This document shows positions 37,455 to 45,456 of a DNA stretch of 64,000 nt, one piece after another. Both the position numbers and the translations under genes were made by a program. The stretch is from UBA1672 sp050633505 (GTDB lineage: Bacteria; Pseudomonadota; Alphaproteobacteria; Micavibrionales; Micavibrionaceae). The notes under the pieces are model-generated. The model saw only the letters and a program-made list of their open reading frames with translations. It was not told the DNA's origin and searched no databases. The stretch's first letter is position 1, and each line of letters opens with the position of its first letter. The DNA is taken from the NCBI GenBank assembly GCA_050633505.1, contig JBOEGQ010000004.1, forward strand, positions 124,001-188,000, given 5' to 3'.

Positions 37455-38009
37455 AAATTTATTTATTTTGTTTTTTGTTTTTTAATCACTGTTAATTATG
37501 CATCATTATCACTTGCTGAAAGAGCACAGAAGTTTGGCCCTGTTAAGTCATTTCCTGACAGTGTTTCTTTAATTTCATTGATTGCGAATTCAGAAAAATA
37601 TCATAATAAAGAAGTATCCATTCAGGGGGTATATGGTCTTGATAAAGCTGGAGGCTTTGTATTTTTAACTAAAGAGCATAAAAATAGTTTTATAGTGAAT
37701 AATGCTGTTTGTTTTTATTTTTTGGATGCAACGGAAGCTAAATTAAAAGCTCCTTATTCATCAGAGGCTTTAGAGAATGGTAATTTGTCTGAAAAGGAAA
37801 CAAATGAATTTTGGAAATATATTGATCAAGCTCATAAGCACTTAAAACAATATGATAATAAAAATGTTATTGTATTCGGGGTTTTTGATGCTGATTATGT
37901 AGGTGATATGGGGTCGTGCACTAATGGTACGATTAGAGAAGTATCTCGTTTTTCTGTTTATGACATATCCTCTGTTGAGCCAATCCTTAAAGAAAAAGAC
38001 AAGAAATAG
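37449..38009 (+). CDS. Exported probable immunity protein of the second RHS cassette
   Basis: A 186-aa protein with a clear signal peptide (about 1-23, cut near SLA-ER). The mature part begins with a small beta-rich region (SLISLIANSEKYHNKEVSIQGVY, split by charged turns). It has a good AGGAG ribosome site. It follows the JAB-like toxin tip and precedes separator repeat B, so an immunity role against a periplasm-acting toxin is inferred. I do not know a named immunity family for it. Confidence 0.6.
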   Translation: MPKFIYFVFCFLITVNYASLSLAERAQKFGPVKSFPDSVSLISLIANSEKYHNKEVSIQGVYGLDKAGGFVFLTKEHKNSFIVNNAVCFYFLDATEAKLKAPYSSEALENGNLSEKETNEFWKYIDQAHKHLKQYDNKNVIVFGVFDADYVGDMGSCTNGTIREVSRFSVYDISSVEPILKEKDKK

Positions 38010-38033
38010 TTTTAGATTTTTTTGTATTTATTT

Positions 38034-38124
38034 CAAACCCACCCTTAGCGGTGGGTTTTTTTATGCTTGTCATTTGACCTACTTTTACCCCTTCGCGTTA
38101 ACGTCCCTCGATATATTACCCACC
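38034..38124 (+). repeat. Cassette-separator repeat, copy B
   Basis: Partner of copy A. It contains the intact terminator (38036-38062) followed by the shared CGCGTTAA and CCTCGATATATTACCCAC blocks. It separates the second immunity gene from the Sel1-repeat gene. Confidence 0.7.
38036..38062 (+). terminator. Rho-independent terminator after the exported immunity gene
   Basis: A perfect 8-bp stem AACCCACC / GGTGGGTT with a 6-base loop (CTTAGC) is followed by seven T. Confidence 0.88.
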
Positions 38125-38161
38125 AGTTTCTAACACCCCCTTACCTGTTTGACGGGTAGGG

Positions 38162-38581
38162 ATGTTTCTTTATTGCCTCTGTCTCAATCGGTGGTTCTGT
38201 TTTTGGTGCTTAGCTCAGTATAATGTCTATACGATGCTATATAATGGAGAAGGGACTAACCGTGATGACGATCAAGCTATATATTGGTTAATAAAGTCTT
38301 CTGATTTAAAATATCCACCAGCGCAAAGGACACTTGGGTATCATTATTATTATGGTGAGTGTGTTGAACAAAATTATAAGAGATCAGTAGAGAATTATAA
38401 TAATGCAGCAATACAAGGGGATACATCTTCTAAATGGAACTTAGGCTTATGTTATGCTTTTGGAGAAGGAGTTTCCGCTTCAAAGGAAATGGCTAGATAC
38501 TGGATATCTGAAGCCGCTTCTGATAATTATCAACCCGCTATAGATTATCTAAGAGAAGAAAAAGACTTTTTTTCCGATTAG
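38162..38581 (+). CDS. Sel1-like repeat protein, probably 5'-truncated
   Basis: A 139-aa frame whose body, from about residue 18, is made of three to four Sel1/TPR-like repeats (LYNGEG, QAIYWLIKSS, AQRTLGYHYYYGEC, WNLGLCYAFGEGV). The first 17 residues are Cys/Phe-rich and unlike a native start, and no good ribosome site precedes the ATG. It probably lost its beginning when the cassette was displaced. Sel1 proteins are sometimes immunity partners of polymorphic toxins, which fits its place after separator B. Confidence 0.5.
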   Translation: MFLYCLCLNRWFCFWCLAQYNVYTMLYNGEGTNRDDDQAIYWLIKSSDLKYPPAQRTLGYHYYYGECVEQNYKRSVENYNNAAIQGDTSSKWNLGLCYAFGEGVSASKEMARYWISEAASDNYQPAIDYLREEKDFFSD

Positions 38582-38682
38582 TCTTTATTGAAAAATAAAC
38601 TCAGTTTTTAAATCCCCCTCATGTTAACGCTTAAATTCTTATATTTGCGCTGATTGCCATTATCAGTGGGGGCACTATTTCC

Positions 38683-38716
38683 GGTAGTGTCGCAAAACAC
38701 CTCACTCTAAGTCAAA
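38683..38716 (+). repeat. Solo IS6-like terminal sequence, copy 1
   Basis: Begins GGTAGTGTCGCAAA, which resembles the IS6-family terminal repeat (for example IS26, GGCACTGTTGCAAA, from memory), and ends in AAGTCAAAG. The same 14 bases and a similar tail recur in the same orientation at 40362. No transposase is present. The last codons of the leftward gene that ends at 38702 lie inside it. Confidence 0.45.
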
Positions 38717-39454
38717 GAATGATTTTACTGGCATTGTACGCGGTATATTATTTAATTTAGCTTTTGCTTTGTCCATATCTAGAGCGATTGCATAATCGTT
38801 GGGATGAAGAAACTCGCCTAGATCATTTGAGTTATCTTCTTCATAATAATATAGTTCTTCTTTTTTCCATACTGACTGCGTAAAAGTTGGTTTAAATTCA
38901 TAAAATCTACCATCTCGGAACATTTTAACAGAAAGCAATACCGCATTAACTCCATTTAACTCCTTAGACACACATTCTATATCATTCAAATTCTCAAGCC
39001 TTGAAAAACGTTCAATTCCTCTGCTAAAAGTGCTCTCTAGCGCATCATTAAACCACATAACTTCACTAGTATATTGCGCAACATAAGGCTGTATAGACGG
39101 AGCAACCGTTTGTACAATATAATAAAAATTATTTTTTCTTTCTATTAGTTTGTTTAAGGCCGTACTAAGAATTTCTTCAATAGTATCTCTATTATGTTCT
39201 GATAGTTTTCCTTCTTTTTTGATTTTCACAAAGATGTTTGTTACATCTTGCTCAAAGATATCCGTAATTTCAACCATTTCATCAGCAAAACGCACAATTG
39301 AATCCAGCATCATTTTTCGGAACGGTGCCCAAGCAAGAGCGTTAACTTTATTTCTACGAAACTCAATCCAACGCGATAGAATAAACAGTTCTAGCACCAT
39401 AAAAACTATTGCTATGACTATAGGTATAAGTATTGTATTAGTTAGGCTATCCAT
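38702..39454 (-). CDS. Unknown single-pass membrane protein
   Basis: A 250-aa protein that I do not recognise. An N-terminal membrane helix (about residues 8-28) is followed by a long cytoplasmic helical region. The frame extends to 39709, but ATG 39454 has a GAGGTG site 6 bases upstream, and the extra N-terminus looks non-native. The stop and the last few residues (FFDLE) lie in the IS6-like end, so the original C-terminus may have been cut off. It lies in the AT-rich accessory region. Confidence 0.6.
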   Translation of the reverse strand: MDSLTNTILIPIVIAIVFMVLELFILSRWIEFRRNKVNALAWAPFRKMMLDSIVRFADEMVEITDIFEQDVTNIFVKIKKEGKLSEHNRDTIEEILSTALNKLIERKNNFYYIVQTVAPSIQPYVAQYTSEVMWFNDALESTFSRGIERFSRLENLNDIECVSKELNGVNAVLLSVKMFRDGRFYEFKPTFTQSVWKKEELYYYEEDNSNDLGEFLHPNDYAIALDMDKAKAKLNNIPRTMPVKSFFDLE

Positions 39455-39655
39455 GAAAAACACCTCATTTTTGTTTGATATTTCAACCTCATGATTATTT
39501 AACTTAAGCTCTGGCTGGTAGCAACAAATTAAATTTGTTTTATTTTTTAATGAGTGAAGCCAAAAACAACCCATGAAAAGAGCACAAGACCATACTGGAT
39601 TAGCTGAAGCTATGGTATACTTAATAAATAACCATTTGGAATACTGGAAGGAATT

Positions 39656-40336
39656 ATGAGTAGAAGAAACCAACAATGTCCTCACTGTGGGCATCTCTAC
39701 GAAAATCAAGGATTTTTTTCTGAAGACTATGCAGATTATTATTCGCGTAATCCTATGTTTACGCTAACTTGGTGTTATAATTGTGCACATGTGACAATTT
39801 TTAAACGTCCTTGGTATGTTTTATTTTTTCCCATATTGAGACCGTATCAGTCCTTGGATATGCACTCTTTCAGAAAGTCTCCTTACTCCCGAATTGAAAA
39901 CCCTGATTTTTCTTACATATCAGCGACACATATAATGCGCATGATTTGGCATTGCTTAGTGAAAAGGGCAGAGTTAATGACCGGACAGGACGAAAATTAT
40001 GAGGGTACTTTGCAATTATTGCTTAAGAAGTTCGAACCTACGGAAGCAGCATTGATTATCCTAACGGCATCGCAAGCTCCTTATACTGTTCATCCCGGAC
40101 ACCAACTGATTGAAGGAGCTTATTATAATGAATCCTTTATGCGAGAGGGTATTGAAAATGCTGCTGCTGAACATATGCATGAGCAGAGAAAAGGAAAGTA
40201 TTACAAAAATCATTTTACCTTGGATGATGTTAAACTTTGGGTCGCCGATGGCACTAAAAACGAAAGAGCTGAAAAAATGATGTCTTGCATTCATGATTTT
40301 CAAAAGGAGGCTGAAAAAGCATCACATACCCACTGA
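39656..40336 (+). CDS. Unknown zinc-ribbon protein
   Basis: A 226-aa protein with an N-terminal CPHCG (8-12) and a CYNC pair (about 40-43), forming a likely four-Cys zinc ribbon. The rest is helical, with no catalytic motif that I recognise; the layout recalls DUF4145-type proteins linked to defence or mobile DNA, but this is only a resemblance. It is transcribed away from the membrane-protein gene and ends 26 bases before the second IS6-like end and about 145 bases before the left dif site. Confidence 0.55.
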   Translation: MSRRNQQCPHCGHLYENQGFFSEDYADYYSRNPMFTLTWCYNCAHVTIFKRPWYVLFFPILRPYQSLDMHSFRKSPYSRIENPDFSYISATHIMRMIWHCLVKRAELMTGQDENYEGTLQLLLKKFEPTEAALIILTASQAPYTVHPGHQLIEGAYYNESFMREGIENAAAEHMHEQRKGKYYKNHFTLDDVKLWVADGTKNERAEKMMSCIHDFQKEAEKASHTH

Positions 40337-40361
40337 TGTTATTTTCCAAATTCAATGGCCT

Positions 40362-40399
40362 GGTAGTGTCGCAAAGCTTAACTTAAGTCAAGTCAAAGA
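40362..40399 (+). repeat. Solo IS6-like terminal sequence, copy 2
   Basis: Starts with the same GGTAGTGTCGCAAA as the copy at 38683, with a related tail ending AAGTCAAAG. It lies in the 145-base gap before the left dif site. No transposase gene is present, so the pair may be deletion scars or the ends of a lost element. Confidence 0.45.
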
Positions 40400-40479
40400 G
40401 CCCGCCAATACTCCAAATTCCAGACGGTCGCCAAGCGGTAAAAGGGCCACACACAAATGTGAATTTACTCCTGAATTAT

Positions 40480-40507
40480 TTATGTGATAATGTATATTAT
40501 GGAAAAT
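40480..40507 (+). other. Left dif site (attL) of the provirus
   Basis: The 28-base layout matches dif: an 11-base XerC arm ending GTGATAA, the 6-base centre TGTATA (40491-40496), and an 11-base XerD arm TTATGGAAAAT. E. coli dif has the same TGTATA centre and a TTATG XerD arm. From TGTATA on, 22 bases are identical to those at 50462. The better XerC arm is on this side, so it is probably the chromosomal half. Confidence 0.82.
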
Positions 40508-40618
40508 ATTATATACTATTTAAAATAAGAAAACGTATCAACATGCTGTTTTCAAAGATTTTTAACTTTAGCACTGTATACGTGTAAAGTAATTAAAAAC
40601 AATACTATTGGTATAAAC

Positions 40619-41089
40619 TTGAGTTACTCGAATATGACGGGTCGTACGATATCATTTTACCATGATATCCCGACCCATGAAATTGACCAAGCGATAAGCT
40701 GGTTAAACAATATTAAACACGATTGCGATCATCAGATTTCAAGTCTTAAGCTTCTTAAGGCTGAACGTGAACGCTCTCAGAAATGGCGCAATGATATAAA
40801 CGCACTTGCAAAAGCATTCTGCGATCCTGACGCGCTGCATTTGAACCTTGAGACACGGACAAACATCATTCAACAACGCCTAGGATGCAACATTGAAAAA
40901 GCACAGCAAATAGCTGAAATTGTTACTAGATGGGCAAAAAATGAATACAGAAAGCAGCGAGATAAAAAAATATATAATGACCGTATAACAAACGATATGA
41001 GCGCAGCAGAATGCGCAAAAAAATACGGCATGACGCGCCAGCAAATCTACAACATCGTAAAACAACAAGAACCCAAATTAATGCGGTAG
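40619..41089 (+). CDS. Provirus HTH protein, Mor-like candidate activator
   Basis: Up to 156 aa (TTG start at 40619; ATG at 40634 gives 151 aa; neither has a strong ribosome site). The first half is helical and charged. The end (SAAECAKKYGMTRQQIYNIVK) is a helix-turn-helix like that of Mor/C phage activators. It is the first gene at the left end, facing the structural operon tail to tail. A role as late activator is inferred from the HTH and position only. Confidence 0.6.
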   Translation: MSYSNMTGRTISFYHDIPTHEIDQAISWLNNIKHDCDHQISSLKLLKAERERSQKWRNDINALAKAFCDPDALHLNLETRTNIIQQRLGCNIEKAQQIAEIVTRWAKNEYRKQRDKKIYNDRITNDMSAAECAKKYGMTRQQIYNIVKQQEPKLMR

Positions 41090-41122
41090 CCCTTCCCGTT
41101 TTACATATTTAAAGCACAAGAA

Positions 41123-41159
41123 AATCCTGCAGCATCGTTATTATTGATGTTGCAGGATT
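41123..41159 (-). terminator. Terminator of the provirus structural operon
   Basis: A 14-bp stem with one mismatch (AATCCTGCAGCATC / GATGTTGCAGGATT) and a 9-base loop. On the minus strand it is followed by a short T-rich tract. It lies between the ends of the two convergent transcripts and can serve both. Confidence 0.75.
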
Positions 41160-41191
41160 CTAGTATCGTCATATACAGCGATAAAGCAAAG

Positions 41192-41422
41192 TTACTTGCT
41201 CTTTTCGCTTAAAATCATGCCTAAAAGCCCTGTAAGGCCGATTGTAGCTGCTGCTGTGTAATCACCAGAAGCAAGAGGTTCTGCAACGCTCTGAGTGACC
41301 TCTGAGACGACTTCTACGTGTTCTGGGTTTGATTTAGTAAGGATCATAACCGCTTGCGCTAAAATCCCTGTACCAATGTATGTGGATGGCTCTTTGAAAC
41401 GTTTAATAAACCAGTCTTTCAT
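41192..41422 (-). CDS. Small membrane protein, holin-like
   Basis: A 76-aa protein with two hydrophobic stretches (about residues 14-30 and 55-70) and charged ends. Last gene of the structural operon. The ATG at 41422 overlaps the previous stop (ATGA) and has an AGAGGAA site; the longer frame to 41485 is unlikely. Size, topology and position next to the transglycosylase suggest a holin or virion membrane protein; the choice is not provable here. Confidence 0.65.
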   Translation of the reverse strand: MKDWFIKRFKEPSTYIGTGILAQAVMILTKSNPEHVEVVSEVTQSVAEPLASGDYTAAATIGLTGLLGMILSEKSK

Positions 41423-41568
41423 GATATTTTTTCCTCTAGTTTTTCGATACGGTGTGAATGGTTTTTGATGTTCTCTTTCAACCAAGAAACATCAACTTTT
41501 ACGGCCGTTATCGTCACAATTGACGATACCAAGCCCGTAAACCCTGCTATGAGAATGGCTTCTGTCAT
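41419..41568 (-). CDS. 49-aa membrane/coiled-coil protein
   Basis: A short gene missed by length filters. It starts MTEAILIAGF, has one membrane helix (about 4-22), then a charged helical tail (SWLKENIKNHSHRIEKLEEK). Its start overlaps the upstream stop (TAATG) and its stop overlaps the next start (ATGA), which argues strongly for real, coupled translation. The single helix plus coiled tail resembles small spanin-like or virion membrane proteins. Confidence 0.7.
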   Translation of the reverse strand: MTEAILIAGFTGLVSSIVTITAVKVDVSWLKENIKNHSHRIEKLEEKIS

Positions 41569-41753
41569 TAGATCACCTTCATTTGCTTCATAAGAATAAA
41601 CGTCCCACCAGCAGCAATAGCCAGCTTCAAAACACCGCTTCCAGCAGCATCTACCGCCTGCCCTGCGTCCTCTGCACCACTGGCTAGCAATTTAAAGGTT
41701 GCTGCTGTCCCTACTCCGATTATGCCTGCTGCTGCAATCAACGGTATTGGCAT
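41568..41753 (-). CDS. 61-aa Gly/Ala-rich membrane protein
   Basis: Begins MPIPLIAAAGIIGVGTAA with a GGGAG ribosome site. Two hydrophobic segments (about 3-20 and 42-57) flank a short acidic loop. It fits the many small internal-membrane proteins of PM2-like viruses. The frame to 41825 runs into the transglycosylase gene and is not chosen. Confidence 0.68.
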   Translation of the reverse strand: MPIPLIAAAGIIGVGTAATFKLLASGAEDAGQAVDAAGSGVLKLAIAAGGTFILMKQMKVI

Positions 41754-41769
41754 TTTGAATTCTCCCTTT

Positions 41770-42498
41770 TTAGTAATATGCACCCACTGCAAGTGCATTT
41801 GGTAAGTTGAGTTTTTTCTTGGCATCTTTCCACTTGCTCAAGTAATGAGCCGTGTTCTTTGCGCCATTCGGCGTTTTTTGCCACCCAGCACCACCGTTAT
41901 ATGCACGTATGAAAAAGTCTTCATAACCGCCGTCATAACGATGTCCCCATTCGCTATAGTGGCGTTTTAACCACTGTAGATATGCCGCGCCGAAATACAT
42001 CGATATAACGGGGTTTTTTAGGCTCTCTTCTGTTGGTTGCCCTACAGCAGTGTATCCTTTTTTGTACATGTCGTTTGCCGTACCCAAGAGGGTTTGCATT
42101 AGACCAGTTGATTTATCAAAACCCTCATCCCTTTCTACCCACGGACGGAAAGAGCTTTCAACATATGCGAAAATAGTTAAATCCTGCGCGCTGGTTGAAT
42201 GTATTTTATAAGTTTCCATGACATGCACTGCCAATTGTAAAGTTTCTTCTTTTGTAAGCACTCTACCGACTGGATATACCGCCTTTTTCTTCACCGGCTC
42301 TTTGTCTGCGAACTGTCCCGTTGCCAGATCCACACTTTCTTTTGTTGGGCTGTGCGTATCACCAGAGGTGAAAATCGTATCACCGAAATTTGCAGGAACA
42401 CCAAAGAAGTTTGATAGCGCATCACGGCTCTTTCTGGGGGCAATTGCTCCGGCCAAAAGCATAAAAACAGAGGCTATAATTAAATATGTATCGTTCAT
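41770..42498 (-). CDS. Membrane-anchored lytic transglycosylase (SLT fold)
   Basis: A 242-aa protein with an N-terminal hydrophobic segment (5-20), a linker, and an SLT domain. Catalytic Glu114 lies in AYVESSFRPW, followed by GLMQ (132-135) and RAYNGGAGW (198-206). It cleaves peptidoglycan, most likely as a virion enzyme for entry, given that it is encoded among structural genes, or for exit. Intact and of expected size. Confidence 0.85.
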   Translation of the reverse strand: MNDTYLIIASVFMLLAGAIAPRKSRDALSNFFGVPANFGDTIFTSGDTHSPTKESVDLATGQFADKEPVKKKAVYPVGRVLTKEETLQLAVHVMETYKIHSTSAQDLTIFAYVESSFRPWVERDEGFDKSTGLMQTLLGTANDMYKKGYTAVGQPTEESLKNPVISMYFGAAYLQWLKRHYSEWGHRYDGGYEDFFIRAYNGGAGWQKTPNGAKNTAHYLSKWKDAKKKLNLPNALAVGAYY

Positions 42499-42510
42499 TT
42501 GTAGTGCTCC

Positions 42511-43221
42511 TTAAAAGACATCCCACGAAACACGTGCGTTAACATGGTTTCCGCCTGTAGTGGTTACCGAAAAACTTGATCCCGCAGGAATTATAATCCC
42601 TTCGCGTGCTAAATTTGTGGGGCCGTCATCATCTCCACGAACCTCATATATAATTAAACCATCAATAAGAAACTGCGCCGCGTGGGATTGACCTTGTGCA
42701 TTCAGAGAAAGTGTCCGTACAACCGCACCATTAGGATTGTCTGCCGCTGCTAAATACTCTGTTGTTGTGCCTGAACTCACACTACTTTGATGGTTCGCAC
42801 CGATTTTGATTTTAGGTGCTATATTAGTAAATTCATGCCCTGCGCTCTCGATCATTGCGCCCAACATATTGCCGATGATAGTTTCAATAGCATCAAGAGA
42901 TGGGTTTTCAACAGGTAGAGCACCACCAGATAAAGAAAACCGATTATCTTTGATTTCACCGTATCCAAAGGCCACCGTCACCGTAATACTTTCACTTGTT
43001 TCATTGAAGAGCTGAAAGTTTGTAAAATCGTCACCCTCAATTGGCACATGACGTGACACACCAGCCTCCATGAAAGCTTTTGCGCCATTGTTAAATGATA
43101 CTTTAAAAGGTGCAGAAGATGCTAAAGCGCGAACAAAGCGGCCTGTATGCGCCATATTCTCGCGACCATTCGCAGGAATCACCACCTCTTCGGTCTGTGC
43201 GTCTCTCAAATAACTTGTCAT
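42511..43221 (-). CDS. Probable virion surface/vertex protein
   Basis: A 236-aa, beta-rich soluble protein with no membrane segment. A pattern of the type SFNNGAKAFMEAG, then GDDFTNFQLFNETSESITVTV, then GYGEIKDNRFSLSG suggests a jelly-roll-like fold seen in phage receptor-binding or minor structural proteins. In PM2 the spike is encoded close to the capsid gene, so a spike or penton role is a reasonable guess, but the similarity is not proven. Confidence 0.55.
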   Translation of the reverse strand: MTSYLRDAQTEEVVIPANGRENMAHTGRFVRALASSAPFKVSFNNGAKAFMEAGVSRHVPIEGDDFTNFQLFNETSESITVTVAFGYGEIKDNRFSLSGGALPVENPSLDAIETIIGNMLGAMIESAGHEFTNIAPKIKIGANHQSSVSSGTTTEYLAAADNPNGAVVRTLSLNAQGQSHAAQFLIDGLIIYEVRGDDDGPTNLAREGIIIPAGSSFSVTTTGGNHVNARVSWDVF

Positions 43222-43228
43222 GTTTACC

Positions 43229-43603
43229 TCACCTTATTTTTATTGCGCCAGTTAGCGCAAGAATTGAAACCCCAGCCACAAGCCACGGCATAATATCGGA
43301 CAATGTGCGCGCGTCTTCATCACGGCTCTGATCATCCACAAAAGAAAATGTTTTATCGACGCTTTGCCCCAAAACATCGACTGTTGCCTCAGTTTGCGTC
43401 AGTGACTTCAAAGCCACTTCACCAAGCTTGCTGATCACCTCAAGACTTAAATCGCCAGCCTTATCAATCGCACCATGATCTGTGAGTGTATTGTCATCAC
43501 CATCCAATGTAATAACAGTCGCGCTATCCGTTGCAGCGATACGTTTATCTGTTTGAATAGTTTGTGTTTGTGAAGAGGAAGAAGATGAAGAACGACCACC
43601 CAT
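43229..43603 (-). CDS. Ser-rich membrane protein of the virion operon
   Basis: A 124-aa protein starting MGGRSSSSSSSQTQ, with a soluble middle and one C-terminal membrane helix (about 104-121). The start overlaps the previous stop (TAATG). Similar small proteins with a Ser/Gln-rich start and C-terminal anchor occur, to my memory, in structural clusters of small marine phages. Probably a virion membrane protein. Confidence 0.65.
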   Translation of the reverse strand: MGGRSSSSSSSQTQTIQTDKRIAATDSATVITLDGDDNTLTDHGAIDKAGDLSLEVISKLGEVALKSLTQTEATVDVLGQSVDKTFSFVDDQSRDEDARTLSDIMPWLVAGVSILALTGAIKIR

Positions 43604-43989
43604 TATACGACCTCCCGTTTATAGACAAATTCCGATAAAACACCGCCCGCACGCTCCATTAATCGCGCCATTCCTTTACGTGAAACATGAGCGCGTATGA
43701 ATCTGGCATCGTTACTTTTGGCGAGACCATCCCAAAATTTATTGAGAGTTTGTATAAGTGCGCCCTTATAGCGTCCACCAAGAGCAACAACGACAAGTTC
43801 ACGCGTTGCCCCCTCTTCCAGACGCAAAACCATTGAAGCAATATGCTGTTCTCCTTCGTAAACGTCAAAGAGTTGGCAATTGCCTTTTTGAACATCAAAA
43901 GCAAGCTCATTAATCGTGTAATTAGAGCAACAAGCAGGTTCTAAAAAGATCGCTGCACTTGTATTCCATTCTGTGCTTACAATGTTCAT
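43603..43989 (-). CDS. Unknown 128-aa protein, possibly GNAT-like fold
   Basis: A soluble protein without a membrane segment. The order of predicted strands and helices (strand-turn around FDVYEGEQHIASMVLRLE, then ELVVVALGG, then helix with ARFIRAHVSRKGMARLMERAG) resembles an acetyltransferase fold, without a convincing acetyl-CoA loop. Its stop overlaps the next start, and its own start overlaps the previous stop (ATGA). Role in the virus unknown. Confidence 0.55.
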   Translation of the reverse strand: MNIVSTEWNTSAAIFLEPACCSNYTINELAFDVQKGNCQLFDVYEGEQHIASMVLRLEEGATRELVVVALGGRYKGALIQTLNKFWDGLAKSNDARFIRAHVSRKGMARLMERAGGVLSEFVYKREVV

Positions 43990-44264
43990 TTTGCTTTCCC
44001 TAATAATAGTATTGCCAAGGCAAGAGCACCTAAAACAGCATAATTCACCCCGCTATCTGAACGGCTAGGGCTTGCGGTTGCGTTGGCTGTACCGCCCTGC
44101 CCTGCTACAGAAAAAGCATTAGAAAAACCAATGTGATTGCTGCCACTTGTAGCACCTGCACTAGATGGCCCAGCATCCCCACCACTTAGCGATGGAAAGC
44201 CCCCCGAACCAAACGGGGAGTCTAAAAGTCCTAAAGCACCTGCACCGCTACCATCATCCAGCAT
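43986..44264 (-). CDS. Gly/Ser-rich protein with C-terminal membrane anchor
   Basis: 92 aa. Residues 1-70 are low-complexity Gly/Ser/Ala; residues 73-90 form a membrane helix. The gene is 2 bases after the upstream one and overlaps the downstream one. Such tail-anchored small proteins are expected for a virus with an internal membrane. Confidence 0.65.
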   Translation of the reverse strand: MLDDGSGAGALGLLDSPFGSGGFPSLSGGDAGPSSAGATSGSNHIGFSNAFSVAGQGGTANATASPSRSDSGVNYAVLGALALAILLLGKAK

Positions 44265-44266
44265 GA

Positions 44267-44569
44267 CTAAGACCTCACAACTGCGAATAATGCCAAGCCA
44301 AGACCAGCAGCAATCAAAAGGCTTTGTCCTGATACAGATAATCCATTTGTATCATTGCCTACATTCCCCCATGCCGATGCATCAGAACCAACTGACAGTT
44401 CGTCAATCGTCTGCTTTGCATCCCTTTGCGATCTGGCGCTGTTCAGTGCTGCTTGAGCTTGGTTGTATTTGATTGCCCCATCAAAATACGTCCCTACGCC
44501 CTTATTCACCGTGTCCAACGTGTCAAACAGGAAGTTGGAGAACTTATCAAATGTTGTTTGATTTTCCAT
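44267..44569 (-). CDS. Small protein with C-terminal membrane anchor
   Basis: 100 aa. A helical N-terminal part (TFDKFSNFLFDTLDTV, NQAQAALNSARSQRDA) is followed by one membrane helix (about 80-97). It is first after the capsid gene. A capsid-membrane linker role is possible; no family recognised. Confidence 0.65.
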   Translation of the reverse strand: MENQTTFDKFSNFLFDTLDTVNKGVGTYFDGAIKYNQAQAALNSARSQRDAKQTIDELSVGSDASAWGNVGNDTNGLSVSGQSLLIAAGLGLALFAVVRS

Positions 44570-44591
44570 GGTAAAGCCTTTTGTTTAAGGG

Positions 44592-45422
44592 TTAAGCTGC
44601 TTTAACCGTTCCCAGAGGATCGTTAAGCGTTTCCATGAGAATTGGAATTGATCCAGCTTGGCTCACGGTTGGGTTAACATTGAATGTTTGCAGCCCCGCC
44701 AAAGGCCATGCATCATCAATACGGTTTAAAAGCATCGCATCTGCATGAACGTATCCCGTTTGCGCCACACGACCACCAATACGCTCTAAAAGCCTCTGAT
44801 ATGATGCAAGATCAATATCATTTTCAATGAACGGTACTTTGTTCATTTTGATTTCAAGGGCTGTAATGTCGTCACTTTTCAGGTGAACAGCCAGAAGCGC
44901 GCCATTTTCTTTGGCAAGATCAGGAATTTCCTTCTTCCCTGCTGAAATAGCTTCAAACGGTGTTTCGTGCACCTCAACAATCATGCCAAGATCACGGCTC
45001 TCTGGTGTCACCAGCGCATCTGCTGAAAGCGTTGGATTTGTAACACCAGCAGCAAGCTTCACTTCAATGTGCATGTTTGAAACATTCCGTGTTCCCCATG
45101 CAAGGTTTTCTTCTCCCTGCATAGTACGTGCCCAAGGACGTGACAGAGGAATAATCAACTGTCCATCTGTGAAACCATAGTTATAATACTTGTTCAAAGC
45201 GACAAGCCATGCACCTGAACAACTCCAGCGTACAATCCCACCGATTTTGATTGAAACCTGCTCAATTCCAGCAATCATTGTTGCCTCATTGGCTGGCGTA
45301 CCGTCTTCTGCATAGTGCAAGGAAAACTCACGGTATGTTGGACCGGTTGGAACGCGAACGGCAGGACGCCCATTTGCATTGACCGGATTAAAGTCTGGTA
45401 ATTTATTTACGAATGTTAGCAT
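44592..45422 (-). CDS. Major capsid protein, PM2 P2-like double jelly-roll candidate
   Basis: A 276-aa soluble protein of about the PM2 P2 length (269 aa). From memory, several stretches line up with P2 in order: VPTGPTY near residues 25-31, IPLSRPW near 96-102, a LSADALV segment, and EIPDLAKENGALLAVHLK followed by ITALEIKM, against EIADLP...IAAIHIK...VDAVEFQI. No membrane segment or nuclease motif. It is the largest protein of a structural operon rich in membrane proteins, and AAGGTGA precedes the ATG. The fold is inferred, not computed. Confidence 0.72.
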   Translation of the reverse strand: MLTFVNKLPDFNPVNANGRPAVRVPTGPTYREFSLHYAEDGTPANEATMIAGIEQVSIKIGGIVRWSCSGAWLVALNKYYNYGFTDGQLIIPLSRPWARTMQGEENLAWGTRNVSNMHIEVKLAAGVTNPTLSADALVTPESRDLGMIVEVHETPFEAISAGKKEIPDLAKENGALLAVHLKSDDITALEIKMNKVPFIENDIDLASYQRLLERIGGRVAQTGYVHADAMLLNRIDDAWPLAGLQTFNVNPTVSQAGSIPILMETLNDPLGTVKAA

Positions 45423-45456
45423 TGATTATCACCTTCCAAAAAAGTTATGATTTTGC

